Source of the DNA: Heterobilharzia americana
Taxonomy: Eukaryota; Platyhelminthes; Trematoda; Strigeidida; Schistosomatidae
Length of the DNA stretch: 64,000 nucleotides
Assembly (NCBI GenBank): GCA_944470555.2
Contig: OX104127.1
Location: 141,192,786-141,256,785, forward strand
Direction: 5' to 3'
Below are positions 32,601 through 45,200 of the stretch, piece after piece; positions within the stretch are counted from its first letter, which is position 1, and every line of letters starts with the position of its first letter. Made by a program: the position numbers and the translations under genes. A model generated the notes under the pieces. That model was not told where the DNA came from, did not search any database, and saw only the letters and a list, made by a program, of their open reading frames with translations.

Positions 32601-32667
32601 AGACGAATTTTATATCGAGACTCCTCTTCAACTGCTGACAGACTTAAATATTCATAGAGTTAATTAA
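32601..32667 (+). pseudogene. Right part of the split exon of the small gene
   Basis: Begins with the second copy of the target-site duplication, then continues the reading frame of 31778-31831 as D-E-F, YIETPLQLLTDLNIHRVN and TAA at 32665-32667. It is separated from the rest of its exon by the Penelope-like insertion and is out of reach of translation unless the insertion is spliced out. Confidence 0.5.
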
Positions 32668-33390
32668 ATTAGAAGATTATTACTGTTAAGGGATGGAAAT
32701 TTGAAATTTCCTTTAGATTTGACAAACAGAAAAATAATAGATTGTAGTATTACAATTATAAATGACCAAGTACTGTAATTTTCATCTATGTAAATCTGAA
32801 TAGTCTACTAAAGAAGCTGTGACATACACAGCAAAATGTTCAGGAAAATCTTGTTTTGGATACTGTAAACACATTAAGTTTACATCAAAACCTAACTTAT
32901 ATATAATGATTAAACTTAACTCGAAGCTTAACCTATTTCAAGACATTCGTAACAACTAAGGCTTAGATATTCATACTTTATGCAAGCAGTTATGAAGATT
33001 CTAGTGTTTTAATCATGATGTACAACTAAAAATGTTTTCGACTTTTGTTATCATTCAAGCAGAAAACTTTAAGGAGATAAGTAAAGGAATTAGATACAGT
33101 TGAAATCAATGGGTGAAACAAATAAAATTATTTTATCCTAGAAATATGATTTTTCTCTCTTTGATTAAAAGGTTGACTAGAAAACGTTGCATAAAAATTT
33201 CGCAGTTGCAGAAATTCACTGACTCATGTTCTTTTTATCATTCTTACTCAGTAGATTAGAAGCGAACCTAAATCTGTTCTCAGTAAGCAAGACATACATA
33301 GAGTTGTGATACACAGAATATATATAAACTCGTCAGACATTCTGAGTGCATATTTTATTAGTAAAGCAGTATCAGTTGTTTACAAGCATT
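32668..33390. other. AT-rich spacer
   Basis: No open frame, RNA or repeat that I can support. Confidence 0.5.
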
Positions 33391-33394
33391 GAGT

Positions 33395-33570
33395 ATGAAA
33401 CTCTGGACAGAGGTTTCGTGCTTGTTGGTGCTCGTCAGCCATGCACACCTGTATCCTTGAAGGACTGGTCAACCCCCCCCCCTCCCTGTGAGATTTAAAC
33501 CCGTACCACACAATGCTGCAGTTAGTGACTTTACCGCTGAGCTATTTGCTCTACGACTGACCTGCTATAA
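33395..33570 (-). mobile_element. Hammerhead-bearing SINE, family C, core complete
   Basis: Minus strand: head AGCTCAGCGGTAAAGTCAC with GGGTTTAAATCTCAC as box B, a G run, then CTGACGA (33432-33438), a loop with CAACA, GAAA (33414-33417) and CTCTGTC with cleavage triplet GUC (33406-33408). Core bases are all present. Stem II has a mismatch, so activity is uncertain. Confidence 0.62.
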
Positions 33571-33719
33571 GACTGGATTAGATGCACTGATTAGTCACAG
33601 TTGGGTGGTCAATTTCATTTTGTTTAGCTCTATATATTGAGCGAATTCGATCGATCATTTTATGATGTGACCACTAAACTAATAAATAGACTCACTATGG
33701 TAGTTCATTTTGATAGTTA

Positions 33720-33905
33720 CCATTTGGTTAAAAATGCCTCTGACTGTAGCATATGGAGTGACTTGGATTTGAATCTCAGAAATGATATCAGTTCCCTCTA
33801 GGTTGCAGATACGCCTTAACGACGAATAACAACAAGAACAGAACCTATGCTTGGGCCTCTTCCCGACTGTTTCCAACCGTCTAACATCCATCAAAGGTGC
33901 ACCTT
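33720..33905 (+). mobile_element. Family C SINE, plus strand, decayed
   Basis: GGATTTGAATCTCAGAAATG and TTCCCTCTAGGTTGCAGATA match the copy at 21840, but CTGACGA is TTAACGACGA and GAAA is GAAC, so the ribozyme is lost. Confidence 0.55.
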
Positions 33906-34204
33906 GATAGTGAGTCATATAGCTTTGTAAATGAAATAAATAAATGATCAGTAGCATTGGGTCAACGTGAAGGATTAGACAATAAAAAATTGTTTACTTT
34001 CAAGTGAACAATCAGTGTAAAGGAACTTCAATTATTTTTTTCTCAGAAGAACTTTTCAGTTTGTTACTACTATGATGAGGATATTTTTGTACCTAAAATC
34101 ACTGGAGTAAATTTTTAACTGTACAGCTCCGTTTATCATCTCTACAGCTGATGAAAATGAACAATCGATACACAAATATTTTTGAAATGAATGGGGATTT
34201 TTTA

Positions 34205-34440
34205 ACTTAGGAGTAGTATTTATCATGGACTGACATCAGTTGGGGAACCATTGAAAACCTGGGAGCACTGGACAGCCGTCTCGTCCTAGTATGGAACTCC
34301 TCGGCAGTACGCACCCACGACCCGGCTAGGGATCGAACTCAGTACCTTCAGGTCTCACAGCGAACGCGTTAACCACTCAGCCTATGGGGGTCAACCAGTT
34401 GGAAGTGAAGTGGGTGCTAAGTGAAGACCTTGGGTGACAG
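34205..34440 (-). mobile_element. Family B SINE, minus strand, inactive
   Basis: Minus strand has CCGAGGA for CTGAGGA and GAGA for GAAA. It pairs head to head with the next copy. Confidence 0.65.
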
Positions 34441-34454
34441 TCACGCTACGTTGT

Positions 34455-34665
34455 GAACCACTGGAAACCGACCCAGTGGCTGAATGGTTAACACGTTCGC
34501 CGTGAAACCTGGAGGTCCTGAGTTCGATCCTTAGCTGGGTCGTGGGTAAGTACGGTTGAGAAGTCCCATACTAGTTGGACGAAACAGCTGTTCAGTGCTG
34601 CCATATTTTCATTGGTTCCCCAACTGATGTCAGTCCATGATGAATACTACTCCTAAATACAAATA
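34455..34665 (+). mobile_element. Family B SINE, plus strand, inactive
   Basis: tRNA-like head CCCAGTGGCTGAATGGTTAA and box-B-like GAGTTCGATCC, then TTGAGAAGTCCCATACTAGT and GAAACAGCTGTTCAGTGC. Two changes in the CTGAGGA motif. Confidence 0.68.
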
Positions 34666-35274
34666 TTTGTCAAACAGACAAATAAAATAAATGCAGAACC
34701 TTGCACACATGTGTATCCGTTGAAGTTGCCACACTGCATTAAAGTTCATAAAGACAGATGGATAGAACAAGAGTGACATCAAAGTAGACAAAGATGTATG
34801 ATCGAATAAACAATCCGAAGATAAAGGCATTAGTGCAAATATTCAAGCTTTAGAAGACGTTAGATAGTGAATACATCTGTGTCATTGTAACCGATTTTCA
34901 CCAACGTCATCAAGAGTTCTCAACCACTGACTCTTATCACCTCAGAGACCCCAGCTAAACCGTCTATATCCTTCCATATGGCTCAGACAAACAGTCAGAA
35001 ACTTTATGGACTAGTGTCTTTTATTTTTGACCCAATAATTATTCTCCAAGAATAATATTTTGTAATTAGGCATTTTTAATATTTTAAAATCTTTTCAGAG
35101 ATATCAAGTTCCAGCTAAGCACAACTAATTCACTAATTATTTTTGAATATTAAGCCTGCCTTATTTTATTTAATATATTTAGATCCAACGGCCAAAATTA
35201 TCAACATAGAGCTAAATATTGGTTAAGTTTGCTTTGTATCTAAAGGTTTAAGAAAGTTTTATTAACTGATTTTA

Positions 35275-35530
35275 GGTTGGAATTCACTATGGACTGACAT
35301 GAGTTCAAGGAACATTGGAAACCTTGGAGCGCTAAACAGCTGCTTCGTCTTAGTATGGACTCATCAACTCAATGATAATGTGCTGGCCACGGAACCTGAA
35401 GTTTCAGGGTCCGATCCCTGGTGGGGTCATGGGTGCACACTGTTGAGGAGTCCCATACTACTACGAAACAGCTGTCCATTGCTCCCAGGTTTCCAATGTT
35501 CCTTCAGTTGATGTCAGTTCATGATGAAGT
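35275..35530. mobile_element. Family B SINE foldback pair
   Basis: A short minus fragment (35275-35360) runs into a plus copy (35360-35530) with TTGAGGAGTCCCATACTACT and GAAACAGCTGTCCATTGC. The core C of CTGAGGA is T. Confidence 0.6.
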
Positions 35531-35664
35531 CCAATCTAAAATAATTTTGCTTTATTTTGACAAAACGTCACTCATCACAGAAACAAATGTGTTTATCTTG
35601 TTTTTGACAAGTTATGCGTTAATTTTTCCTCGTAATATATAAATACAAACATAACTATTTTCAA

Positions 35665-35915
35665 GGAGGTATTCATCATGAAGTGATACCAGTTGAAGGA
35701 CCATTGAAAACCTGGAAACACTGGACAGTTGTTTTGTCCTAGTCTGAGACTTCTTCGAACAATCACAACCCTCACCCTTCTCTTCCCCAAAGAATGGAAT
35801 TCAGGACCTTAAGTTTTCACGTCTACCACGTTAACCATTCAATCACTTAGAGAAACAGCTATCCAGTGCTCTTAAATTTTCAATGGTCCTCCAACTGATG
35901 TCATTCCATAATCAG
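35665..35915 (-). mobile_element. Family B SINE, strongly decayed
   Basis: Ends GGTATTCATCATGAAGTGAT and TCCAACTGATGTCATTCC mark inverted tails; the middle keeps only traces of head and core. Confidence 0.5.
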
Positions 35916-35999
35916 TATTAACGTAAAAAAATAAAATCCACTTCAACCTTAAGTTATGTAACAATTTTCAGATAAGGCTAAAGAGAAAAAAAAATATTA

Positions 36000-37340
36000 T
36001 TTTTGTTTGAATTATTATCATAGGATTTTGTTTTTCTTTACACCTTGTTTATTAACAGCCATATTTTTAAAGGATAAATATAAAGTTCATTGTTGTCGAT
36101 ATATTGATCATTAGAAGAAAAAAAAATGGAAGGTCAACATGTTCTCTTATTACACAGCAATCCATCTTCAAATTTTGCATTTCTAGGTTTAACATTTATT
36201 GTCTTTCATAGTGTAATTGATACACTTTAATAGTTCTATTATAAATAATATGCACATATGTCAGTTTACATATGTACTCATTAGTACAATAAATCATATT
36301 GACAAAAAACAATACAATTATTAGTCAACTTGTAAGTAGGAACTTTCTTATTCACTCTTGAATATCATTTCTGCCTATGTGAACCAATAACTCAATTATA
36401 TGTAACAATTTGTTTAAATCACTGTATTCATTTATCCTTTCATAAGTATTATAATCATGCTTCTTCATCTGTATGTAGTCGAGATATATGCATCAGTTGG
36501 TATTCACTTTCTATGTATACATTCTCTCAGTTTGTACAGTTATTTTCTATACAATCTATGCCTTCCAATGTTTGTTGTACACTTATCTTGCAAAAAAAAC
36601 ACTTCATTCTATCCTATCATGTTTTAAGGTGTAACTATGTACCTACTAGATTACTTTTATCAAGAAAACAAAAAATTATGTAAGACGAAATAGCAATGTG
36701 AATAATTCATGTTCGAAACATCTAATCGTATAAACATTAATCAGTATGACATTTAGAGTGCTTTACTAACTCACTTACCCTACAGTTTATGTCTAGAAAT
36801 AATCGTCAAATCTCATTATTCCACAAAATATTTATAAATTTTGCAATTCTGATTATTATTACTACTAACAGTTAGTTACTTAGTCAGTGAAGAAATGTAA
36901 TACACTTGATGGAGAAACCGCTTGATGAAGTTGTTAAAGTATTTTGTTTTTCTGAATTGTACATGTTTATTTTTGAAATGTTAGTCAGCTTATCAACCCC
37001 ATTTCGACTTTTAGCTATAAAAGATAGTGACGTTTATTGCAAATATTTTATGGTGTTGTTACTGATAGTCTTTGTGTTGGTTTCCATCACAGAAGGAAAA
37101 ACATTAAATGATACAATGAGAATTTCCTCTTTTCTTTTACAAATTAGAATTCTCAGATCACAGACTCTTGAAAATCTATAAGTTTTCAACCACTTTATCA
37201 TTGATAAGTGTGAAAATAAGAAATATCGAGCGCTTTCTTTAAATTTAGTGTAGTAGGTAACTAGGATATTAATCATATCACTAAGTAGACATGTCGATTA
37301 CATGGCCCACTTAACTGTTGTAAATATAAACTCTTGAGGT
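36000..37340. other. AT-rich spacer
   Basis: Only chance-like open frames; one hydrophobic frame at 36906-37181 has no family match I know. Confidence 0.5.
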
Positions 37341-37349
37341 AAAGATGTC

Positions 37350-40300
37350 AGTAATAGTTGAAACCTGTTATGTTGAGTGTGGTACTTCATCCTATTCAAT
37401 ATCCAGTATCTGTTTAACGAGCTTGTGTAAACCAGTCGGTTTCTTCGCACTCGCTTCTTGGTCTTGCGGAACGGTTCCAGGTCTGGCGGATTCCGATGTA
37501 GTAGATCCAGCCACTCGTCTGCTATAACTCTGGTATACAGAACAGGAGGTTAGGTGTTGCTGAGTTCACCTTGGACTGTGACACAGTTGCCTTCTTCAGA
37601 TGTTAAGTTGCCAGACAGTTGTTAGGGCTGGTCGTTAGAGAGAGTTAGGGATAGTGAAGAGAAAACCTAGGAAGGAAAATTTGTGTGACTAAAACGGAAA
37701 AGAGAAGCGGACTAATAGAGTAATCTGCCAAATTAGGCGAAAAGGGGTGCAAAGATATGAAGAACTTAGGTAGGTAAAGCTAACTCACGCCAAGTGGAAG
37801 GGATGAAAAGGACTTAAATGGTTGCAGTAGAAAGAAAACTGGTTGTAATAGTTGGAATGGCATGACGGCAGTAGATTTCTTCTGTTTGGTTCTTATTCCA
37901 GCTACATTTGGGTAGACTATGGGTCTCTGTGTGACTGTCTAGCCTTTTCTTGAAGCTTTCAACAGATGGGGAGGAGACTACTTCTGCTGGAAATGCATCC
38001 CAGTGCCCGCAGACTCGGAGGGAGAAGAATTACGAACGCACATGAATTTTTGGCCTTTGGTGGACAATTCTCTCAGGATTTCCACGAGGATCACCATAGT
38101 GGCCACTCGGTAGTGATCCTCCTTTTGAGTGACTTGGGTTGTTCAGTATTTTGTAGGCCATTATCAAGCTACCTCGTATCCTTCGGTAGTTAAGAGGTAT
38201 AGGCCTAGGTCTTTCATTCTATCCTCATATGAATTTCGTCGCATCCCAACAACCCCTTTTATGGCTTGCCTCTGGACTTTCTCCAGTAGGTTAGTGCCAC
38301 TTTTCAGTTGTGGTGGAACAAAAACATTGTGGACCTCCAAGTAGGGTGGTATGTAAGTCTTGTAGACGGGTGCCTAGTTGTCTGCAACAAAGTGTAGTAC
38401 ACCGTATGCTTTTGAGGCGTCACCTGGGTAATTTGAACTGGTGTCTAGTTTCTCCACCACAGTTAAACCCAGGTCTTTTTCTGTTGTGGTATGGGATAGA
38501 GGTGAACCATAGAGATAGTAGGATACTTTCTGGGGATCAGGAGTGCGGAAAAACATGGACCGGTACTTATCCAGGTTAAATGCCAGTTCGTTATTAGTTC
38601 CCCATTCCTCTAGTGTTTTGAGGTCCTTCTGTAATGCACTCGATTCCCCTTCACAAGTTGCTGCCCTCCATAACTTGACGTCATCAGCGTGGAGGAGAAT
38701 CGGAGAGCCGATATGTCGCGGCAGGTCATTCACGAACAGTAGGAACAACAATGGACCTAGGATTGCTCCTTGTGAGACACCGGATGGGGATGTTCTCCAA
38801 GTTGAGTAGACCCTGTTGACTTTCATGCAGCACTCCCTATTGTCTAAGTGGTTCTGCAGCCACGATAGCACCTGGCTGCGTATACCTAACCCAGCTATCT
38901 TATGTATCAAGATCGTGTGTGAGACAGTGTCAAAGGTTTTGGCGAAATCCAGAAAAATTGCTTGGACCGGGACCTTGAGATCCCAGCATGCTGTCCAGTG
39001 ATCGTGGGCCGTCAGTAGGTTGGAGGCACAGTATCCACCCTTCCGGAAGCCATACTGAGCGTCACCAAGTGCTTGTTTTTTGTCCAGATATTCCTTGATA
39101 AGGTCGTTTATCACACTTTCCATAACTTTTGATATTACTGGTAGAAGTGCTATGGGTCTATAACAGTTGGGATTCTGTCTGTCTCCTCCTTTGAGGATGG
39201 GAGAAAGGATAGCCCATTTCCACTCTCGTGGGAGCTTTTGTTCATCCAATGAGTGTTGGGAAAGATTACAGAGTGGGCCACCCAAGGTACTTGCGCATTC
39301 TTTCAACACAGATAGGTGGATGTCGTCGCACTCAGGGATTTTACCGCGCTTAGCTACGATAGCTTGTTGAGAACAACAGCATGAATTATCTGCACTTCGT
39401 GTAACGCTGCAGTGTCGGATAACTTCGAGGGCTGTTCGGGCAGTAGGTATGCATACTTTTCTGATGAAATGCTGAGCTGTGTGTCGAATGTGGCGCTCAA
39501 CGTTTAGGCAATCTTCAGTCCTGAGAGGTTTTCCCGTTAGGGCTTTTATGACTCATGCTCCATTCTCTTGGCTTTCAGGAGGCGCTCAGTGCCTCGTTTT
39601 AGCCGTGGGGTCAGCCTTCTGCGAGTTGTTACCACCAAGGTAACGTTTTGCGAGATTGCTGCCCTATGGATATCCCTTACCAGCTCCCAGTGTTGGTCGA
39701 CCGATAAGGATCACCAATCTGTTGGACATGGAGCTCTTGACAGGCTTCTGTTCATACCTTCGTAGTTTGCCCAGTTGAAACAGAGGTAAGGGCTACGTAC
39801 CCCCCCCCCGGCATGATAATTTTTCACCAATTACCAGGTCAAACACTACCGTAGCGTGATCGCTACTTCAAAGAGGAGTTTGTACCTGAACGTTTTCAAC
39901 CAGATAATCACTAGTCAGTAGGTAATCCGGCTTAGACGGTTTACCATCTGACCCCCAGCGGGTGTTGTCGCCAGTCTTCTCTTGTAGTCCAGCCATCTGG
40001 GTCGCATTTAGCAGGTTACAGTCAAACTTCCGGCTCGGGGTCGTGCCACCTTGCTCTAGGCTGAGAGTTGGAGCGTTGAAGTCTCCAGCTATTAGAATCT
40101 GGCCGTACCCTGTAGTTGACACTGTGGATATTACTTGGAGTAGTTTTTAGTTGTGTTCCAAGTTGCTATTGGGCTACCTAAAGATTCCCCCAACTAAGAA
40201 TTTGGTGTGTTTGACAGTGAAGTGACAATGGATAGAGTCTGGGAGCTCTGTCAGTGCCGTGTCAGTGTTTTTTCATTCTGAACCAACTGTCCACGTATAT

Positions 40301-42260
40301 CGCACCCTCTCCTCAGTCCCTATGTTCTCTGTCTCTCCTGAACAGAATCATGTCGTCCATGTTCACTTTGGTGTCACTTAAGTCTGATGACAACCATGTT
40401 TCTCTCAGGATGGTGATTTTCGGGAAGAGGTTGAGACAGAAGGGTCCGAATTCTGACATTTTACTTCGGAGTCCTTTCACGCTGCTGTAGCGACACTTGG
40501 AGGTGCTTCTCGTAACGTGAGATGTCTCTGGGTTAGCCAATAGCACATGTTTGGATGTGAGGGTTTCTACTGACTGGCCGGTTCCAATGGAACTGGCCCA
40601 ATTCAGTTTTTTCCCGGGTCAATTGCTGCTCTCGGTGTTGGGTGGAGGTTGCCGGTCTGACTCTCAACGTTTTGGTTTAGGGTTACGGTGGCCTAAGCAC
40701 AGGGAGTAACTGCTGTCTGTTGTTGTCTCAGTGTTCTCAGTCTGCTTTTACAGTAGCGAACGTTACTGCTCATGGTGATCTTAACTTTGTACCTAGTCTC
40801 CAGCACTCTGGTGAGTACTTCTGGGGATCCGAAGTTTACAGCCAATAGTCTAAGTGAGGTCATGGTTATTAGATACGAGAGGCATGGCAGTCTGCCCCTT
40901 GCCACTGCCGCAACCTCACTCAGCTCCATCCGAGCCGATAACCACTCCCATTGTCGGACGTCATGTGTGTACTTATCGCCTGGGTTGCCGGTCATCATTT
41001 CAGGTATTCCATGTACGACCTTGATTGTGGGTTTCAGTGGACCAGCTACTTCTCGAGCCGTCTTTCTTAGCACCCGTGACCAGTCGGGCCAAGTTCTATT
41101 GTTGAACGATCTGTTGATGACCAGGATGTGTGAAAGTAAGAGGAACTTTTCAGCGCCTCTAGCTAAGCCTAGGGTCACTCTCACCAGCGGAGGCTTCCCT
41201 GCGGGTGAGTGAGTGCCTTTGTGCAGTCAAAACAATTTTGCCCCGAGGTCGCCTAGACCTAGCGTGACACAAAGGGAGTTCCACTGCCACCTACCAAACT
41301 TGCCTTCATGCTCCAGAAGGCTATCACCACAGACAGAAACGTTAAACAGAGTGACAGAGTTAGATCGGTCAGTGATGCCACTGTTATCCGATCCCATAGG
41401 TGCGTTTACACGGATAATTCGGGCATTGTTCCCCACCCTGACCCATTCGGTATGTTGCCAGCTGGTTGCTGTCGCTGGTGCGGCTCCAAGGCTTGAGGTG
41501 GATGCAGTTGCTGTTGGTGTAGGTAGTGTTTTGTTTTGCTTAGAACCGCTCAGGTTTCTGACCTTCAGCAGGCCATTGCCGAAATCCTCTGGAGAGTGAA
41601 TATCCTCCGTGATAGTGGTTCGGACGGATACCTGCTTTTTGGTTACTGGAGATTTATCGGTTACTCTAAGTAAACCTGAGGCCAGGTGCTATCTGAGGCG
41701 GCACTGTGGGCAAATGTATTAAAACCACGTGCACGGGTGGCGCGGCATGAGGCCGTAGTACTGATGTGGCACTTCTTTGTCACATCGGCAGTGCACCCAT
41801 GTGTTGCAGCTTTCGCACTTAAAGGCTGGATCACTTTTGGTTACAGCGAGAACACATATGTGGCAGTTGTCGTCGTGTCCCCATGGTTTTTCCAAATGTT
41901 TACGCCCAACTTTTTGACGTTTCCGCCGAGCGGTTCTCACTGGGGAGTCGGAGTGGGCGCCAGGAGTAGCATAGGGCTCTGGGTTTGCTCGACTAGGTAT
42001 AGTGACTTTTACAGTGCCGAGAGGATTGTCTGTACGCCAAACTTAGGGTGTCGCAAGCCTTTGATTATGACCATTCGAGCGAAGTGGACCTAGGTGGTGC
42101 GTTCATATCTTCAGTTGCTTTCTTTGTCACGTTTTGGTGTCTTGTGGCCCTAGCCCTGGAAACTACTGAAAATGAGGTGGTCAGTGACTGCGATGAAACT
42201 GTACTCGAAGCGTTTCTACTGCTCGCCTTTTTGAGGTCAGCACACTTTTACCACGCATAA
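37350..42260 (-). mobile_element. CR1-like LINE 1, near full length
   Basis: Read from 42260 down. A PHD-finger ORF1 (41719-41940: CHIC...KCESCNTWVHCRC) is followed by the rest of ORF1 (40693-41184, with VRQWEWLSARMELSEVA). Next come an endonuclease (40313-40546 ITILRETWLSSD; 39868-40122 ILIAGDFNAP...PDYLLTS) and a reverse transcriptase (38374-39309, with NCYRPIALLPVISKVME, IFLDFAKTFDTVSH and LHADDVKLW near 38677-38688). A C-terminal LLEKVQRQAIKGVVGMRRNS lies at about 38240-38300. Several frameshifts split it. The long intact reverse-transcriptase frame (311 aa) suggests it is the youngest LINE here. Confidence 0.85.
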
Positions 42261-42269
42261 TTATAAACA

Positions 42270-45200
42270 GATGAAGATAATACCAGGTTCGATAAATGGA
42301 GTAGAACAAGGAAAATGCACAGCAAGTAAACAGAAGACTTTCGACCTTACCTTCAGCTATTTGTTCCTGCGACTCTGTCGAATTTCAAAAACTACCAAGT
42401 CCTGGACGTAGGAGTTAGTGAGATATGTTTTGCCGCAGATGCAGCAACCACACAGTTGTCCGTTTGGAGCGTAATAGTGGCTATGAAGTAAGCGGCGTTC
42501 TGCTGCAAAATTGCTGCAAAAAATAGAACGAGGAGTAGAAAACTCCCAGTGGAAAGTCGTAAATGTGCACTTTGTCGAGATGGATGGAGACGAGCAAAAA
42601 CAAATTTTCAGTCAGATTTGTTGTTTGAGGATAGGAGGCTTAAAGCCCATGGTAATCCTTTTCCAGTAGATTTCTGTGCTTGTCCAATCCCCTTTCGACT
42701 CAGACTATTGATAATGCGGACACCACTGCCTCTGGGAGTCGGTTCCACACGTTGGTTACTGGAAACTGGCACTCCGTTCCCTACTGACTTCCAAGTGGAG
42801 AGTTGAGAATTGATCCCTACTCTCTGTCCCCTACCAACAAGAAAGTTTCCCATCCATGCGAGCGGAATGCCAGTGATTCCATAACTTCCCAGATCTTCGA
42901 ACAACCCGGAATGAGGTGCCCTGTCGAACGCCCCACTTAGGTCGATGAAAACGACGTCTACATATGTTGTATCATCTTTAGACTTATCCTACCTTTCTCT
43001 GGCAGTAAGAAGGTTCGTCAAGCAAGAGAAATTTCGACGAAAACCATTCTGTGAACGAGACAATGGAGTGTCGCTCTCTAGGTGGAATATGATGGCTTTC
43101 TTGATTATTCTTTCCAGTATTTTCACTACAGCACTAGCCAAAGTTGTCGGTCTGTAATTTGATGGGAGCTGCCTGGAACCTCTCTCGTGGACAAGTGTTA
43201 CTACGCCATCCTTCCAGCCATAGAGGAGTGTGCCTTCACTGAGGCACAGCCTAAGTATAGTAGTCAGTGGGCCGGCTATATAGAGCGCAAACTCTCTAAG
43301 CGGCCTCGGATGAAGCTCATCCGGTCCCGTCGGTCCTCCTGTGTCCACAGTACTTAATGTCCGAAACATATCATTACGATCGACATCGACAGACTTTATT
43401 CTGTTGGATATCAATGCTTCTACTGTCGGATACGTGTCCACAGAAGATCCCTACGTGAAAACCTCAGAAAAGTATCCAGCCATGGCTTCTGCTTTTTCCC
43501 TATCGCCCTCAACCAAACAGTCATCTGTCCCATTAATTAGGGGAGGTGCACCACGACACTTATTATTTCCGTAATTCATATAGGAAAGTAACCTTTTCTG
43601 GTGTTGCAGTGCAGCCTGAGCAAGACGTGTTTCGAGGCATATTGGGGACCGGCGGATAGCAGCGATACATTTATTGCGGGCTTCTTTGTAATGCTTCACC
43701 ACTTCAAGTGTACCGAGGTAGGTGGCAAGACTCCAACACTTTTTCTTACTTTGCAGCAAGTTTCGAATTTCGTGGGTTATCCACGGAGGACAGTGTTTCT
43801 GTCCCCTCAGGACAGTCCACGGAATGAATGGTTGGGTGAGGCGTGCACATGACTGTTTGAAGGAGCACCATGCATCTTCAACTGAAACTTCTGGAATGAC
43901 TGTCGAGTACTGTGAAGGGGCTGCCAGGTTAATGGCTTCCATATTCGCTCCCCATATGTTGGGCCTAGCCACGATATCGGCCTGGTACATGACGTCTGCT
44001 GTGAATCTGAAAATGAACACAGCGTGATCCCTTTTACCAAGAAGTACTAGGCTCCGGATGAAGCATACACCATCTGTATGTGAGAATGCGAAGTCAAAAA
44101 CTGATGGAGCATGCTGATGGTCATATGTTTTTGGTGTCCTAATGTGCTGTAAGGGGGCCAAGGAAATTGATGTTTCCACCAACCGCTGGTCAAACGAATT
44201 ATGTGGTGTTTTTTTTGTTAGTCTATCTCAGTCAACTGACGGTGCGTTGAAGTCTTCTACAACTGGTTGACATTTATCCGTCCAAAAGGTCAGCTTACTC
44301 AGGCGGAAGTCTGCCGCTCCATAGTCAAGGCTTCGATATTTTACGATTGCGTCAACTTCTTGCCCCCTGAGCTTTAGTCGATAGCGCAGCATTTCACATG
44401 TCCCACTTTCACGTGCAACTGTTCCTACGGCTTTTACTGTTAATGTATTCTTAACGTAAAGGACGACACCATCACCCCTGAGCGCTAAACCGTCACCTCT
44501 AAAAAGGACTGTGTTTCACAGCCAGTGATCCAAGAAGAGAACCAAGTTTCTGAGGTAGGAATGATGTCGAGACTTTCGTTGCTTGTCACGCTCCTAAGCT
44601 CAGTACACTTGTTTAAAAGACTACATGCATTTTTGCACACGACAATGAAACTACTTAAATGAGTTTCGGTCCTATCCATAGAGGCCTCGGCATCATTTGT
44701 TACCGAAACCTCGCCACACGAAAAGCCATTACTTTCAGATCTTGTTCTCCAGCTGCTAATCTGGATTTTAGTTCTGCTTCTGCTTCTCGTTTTTCGATTC
44801 GATCAGCAAGAGCTAGAGCACGAACACTCTAGATGCTTGAAACCTGTGAGCATTCTTCAGAATCTGATTCCTCTCATCTGCTGACTTGGACATGACTTTA
44901 AGTAGTCGAAACTTATTTTCAGTAGTGACTATTTCCTGTGTACCTACTCTATATATCTCGAGTAGGGTGACCTATGGCATGTTTTCTTGCAAACGCTGGT
45001 TTATCAAACTTAGTGCCTTCCTAAGGTCATGTTCGAAACATTAACGTCTCTGCTTTCTTCCACTCTGTGGAAGATTACAGACCTGTCAGGGATCTCTGTT
45101 TTGTCTTTTCCGTGTGAAGTGATGATAGCTGGTTTGGTTAGCGTTGTTGGCTTCTTAGTATGCCGTTTAGGCTTAGCTACTTGCCATTTTTCAGGGTCAA

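Noticed and set aside
36906..37181. Hydrophobic 91-residue frame, possible membrane protein
   Set aside because: AT-rich spacer, no splice or family support, no recognisable domain; likely chance.
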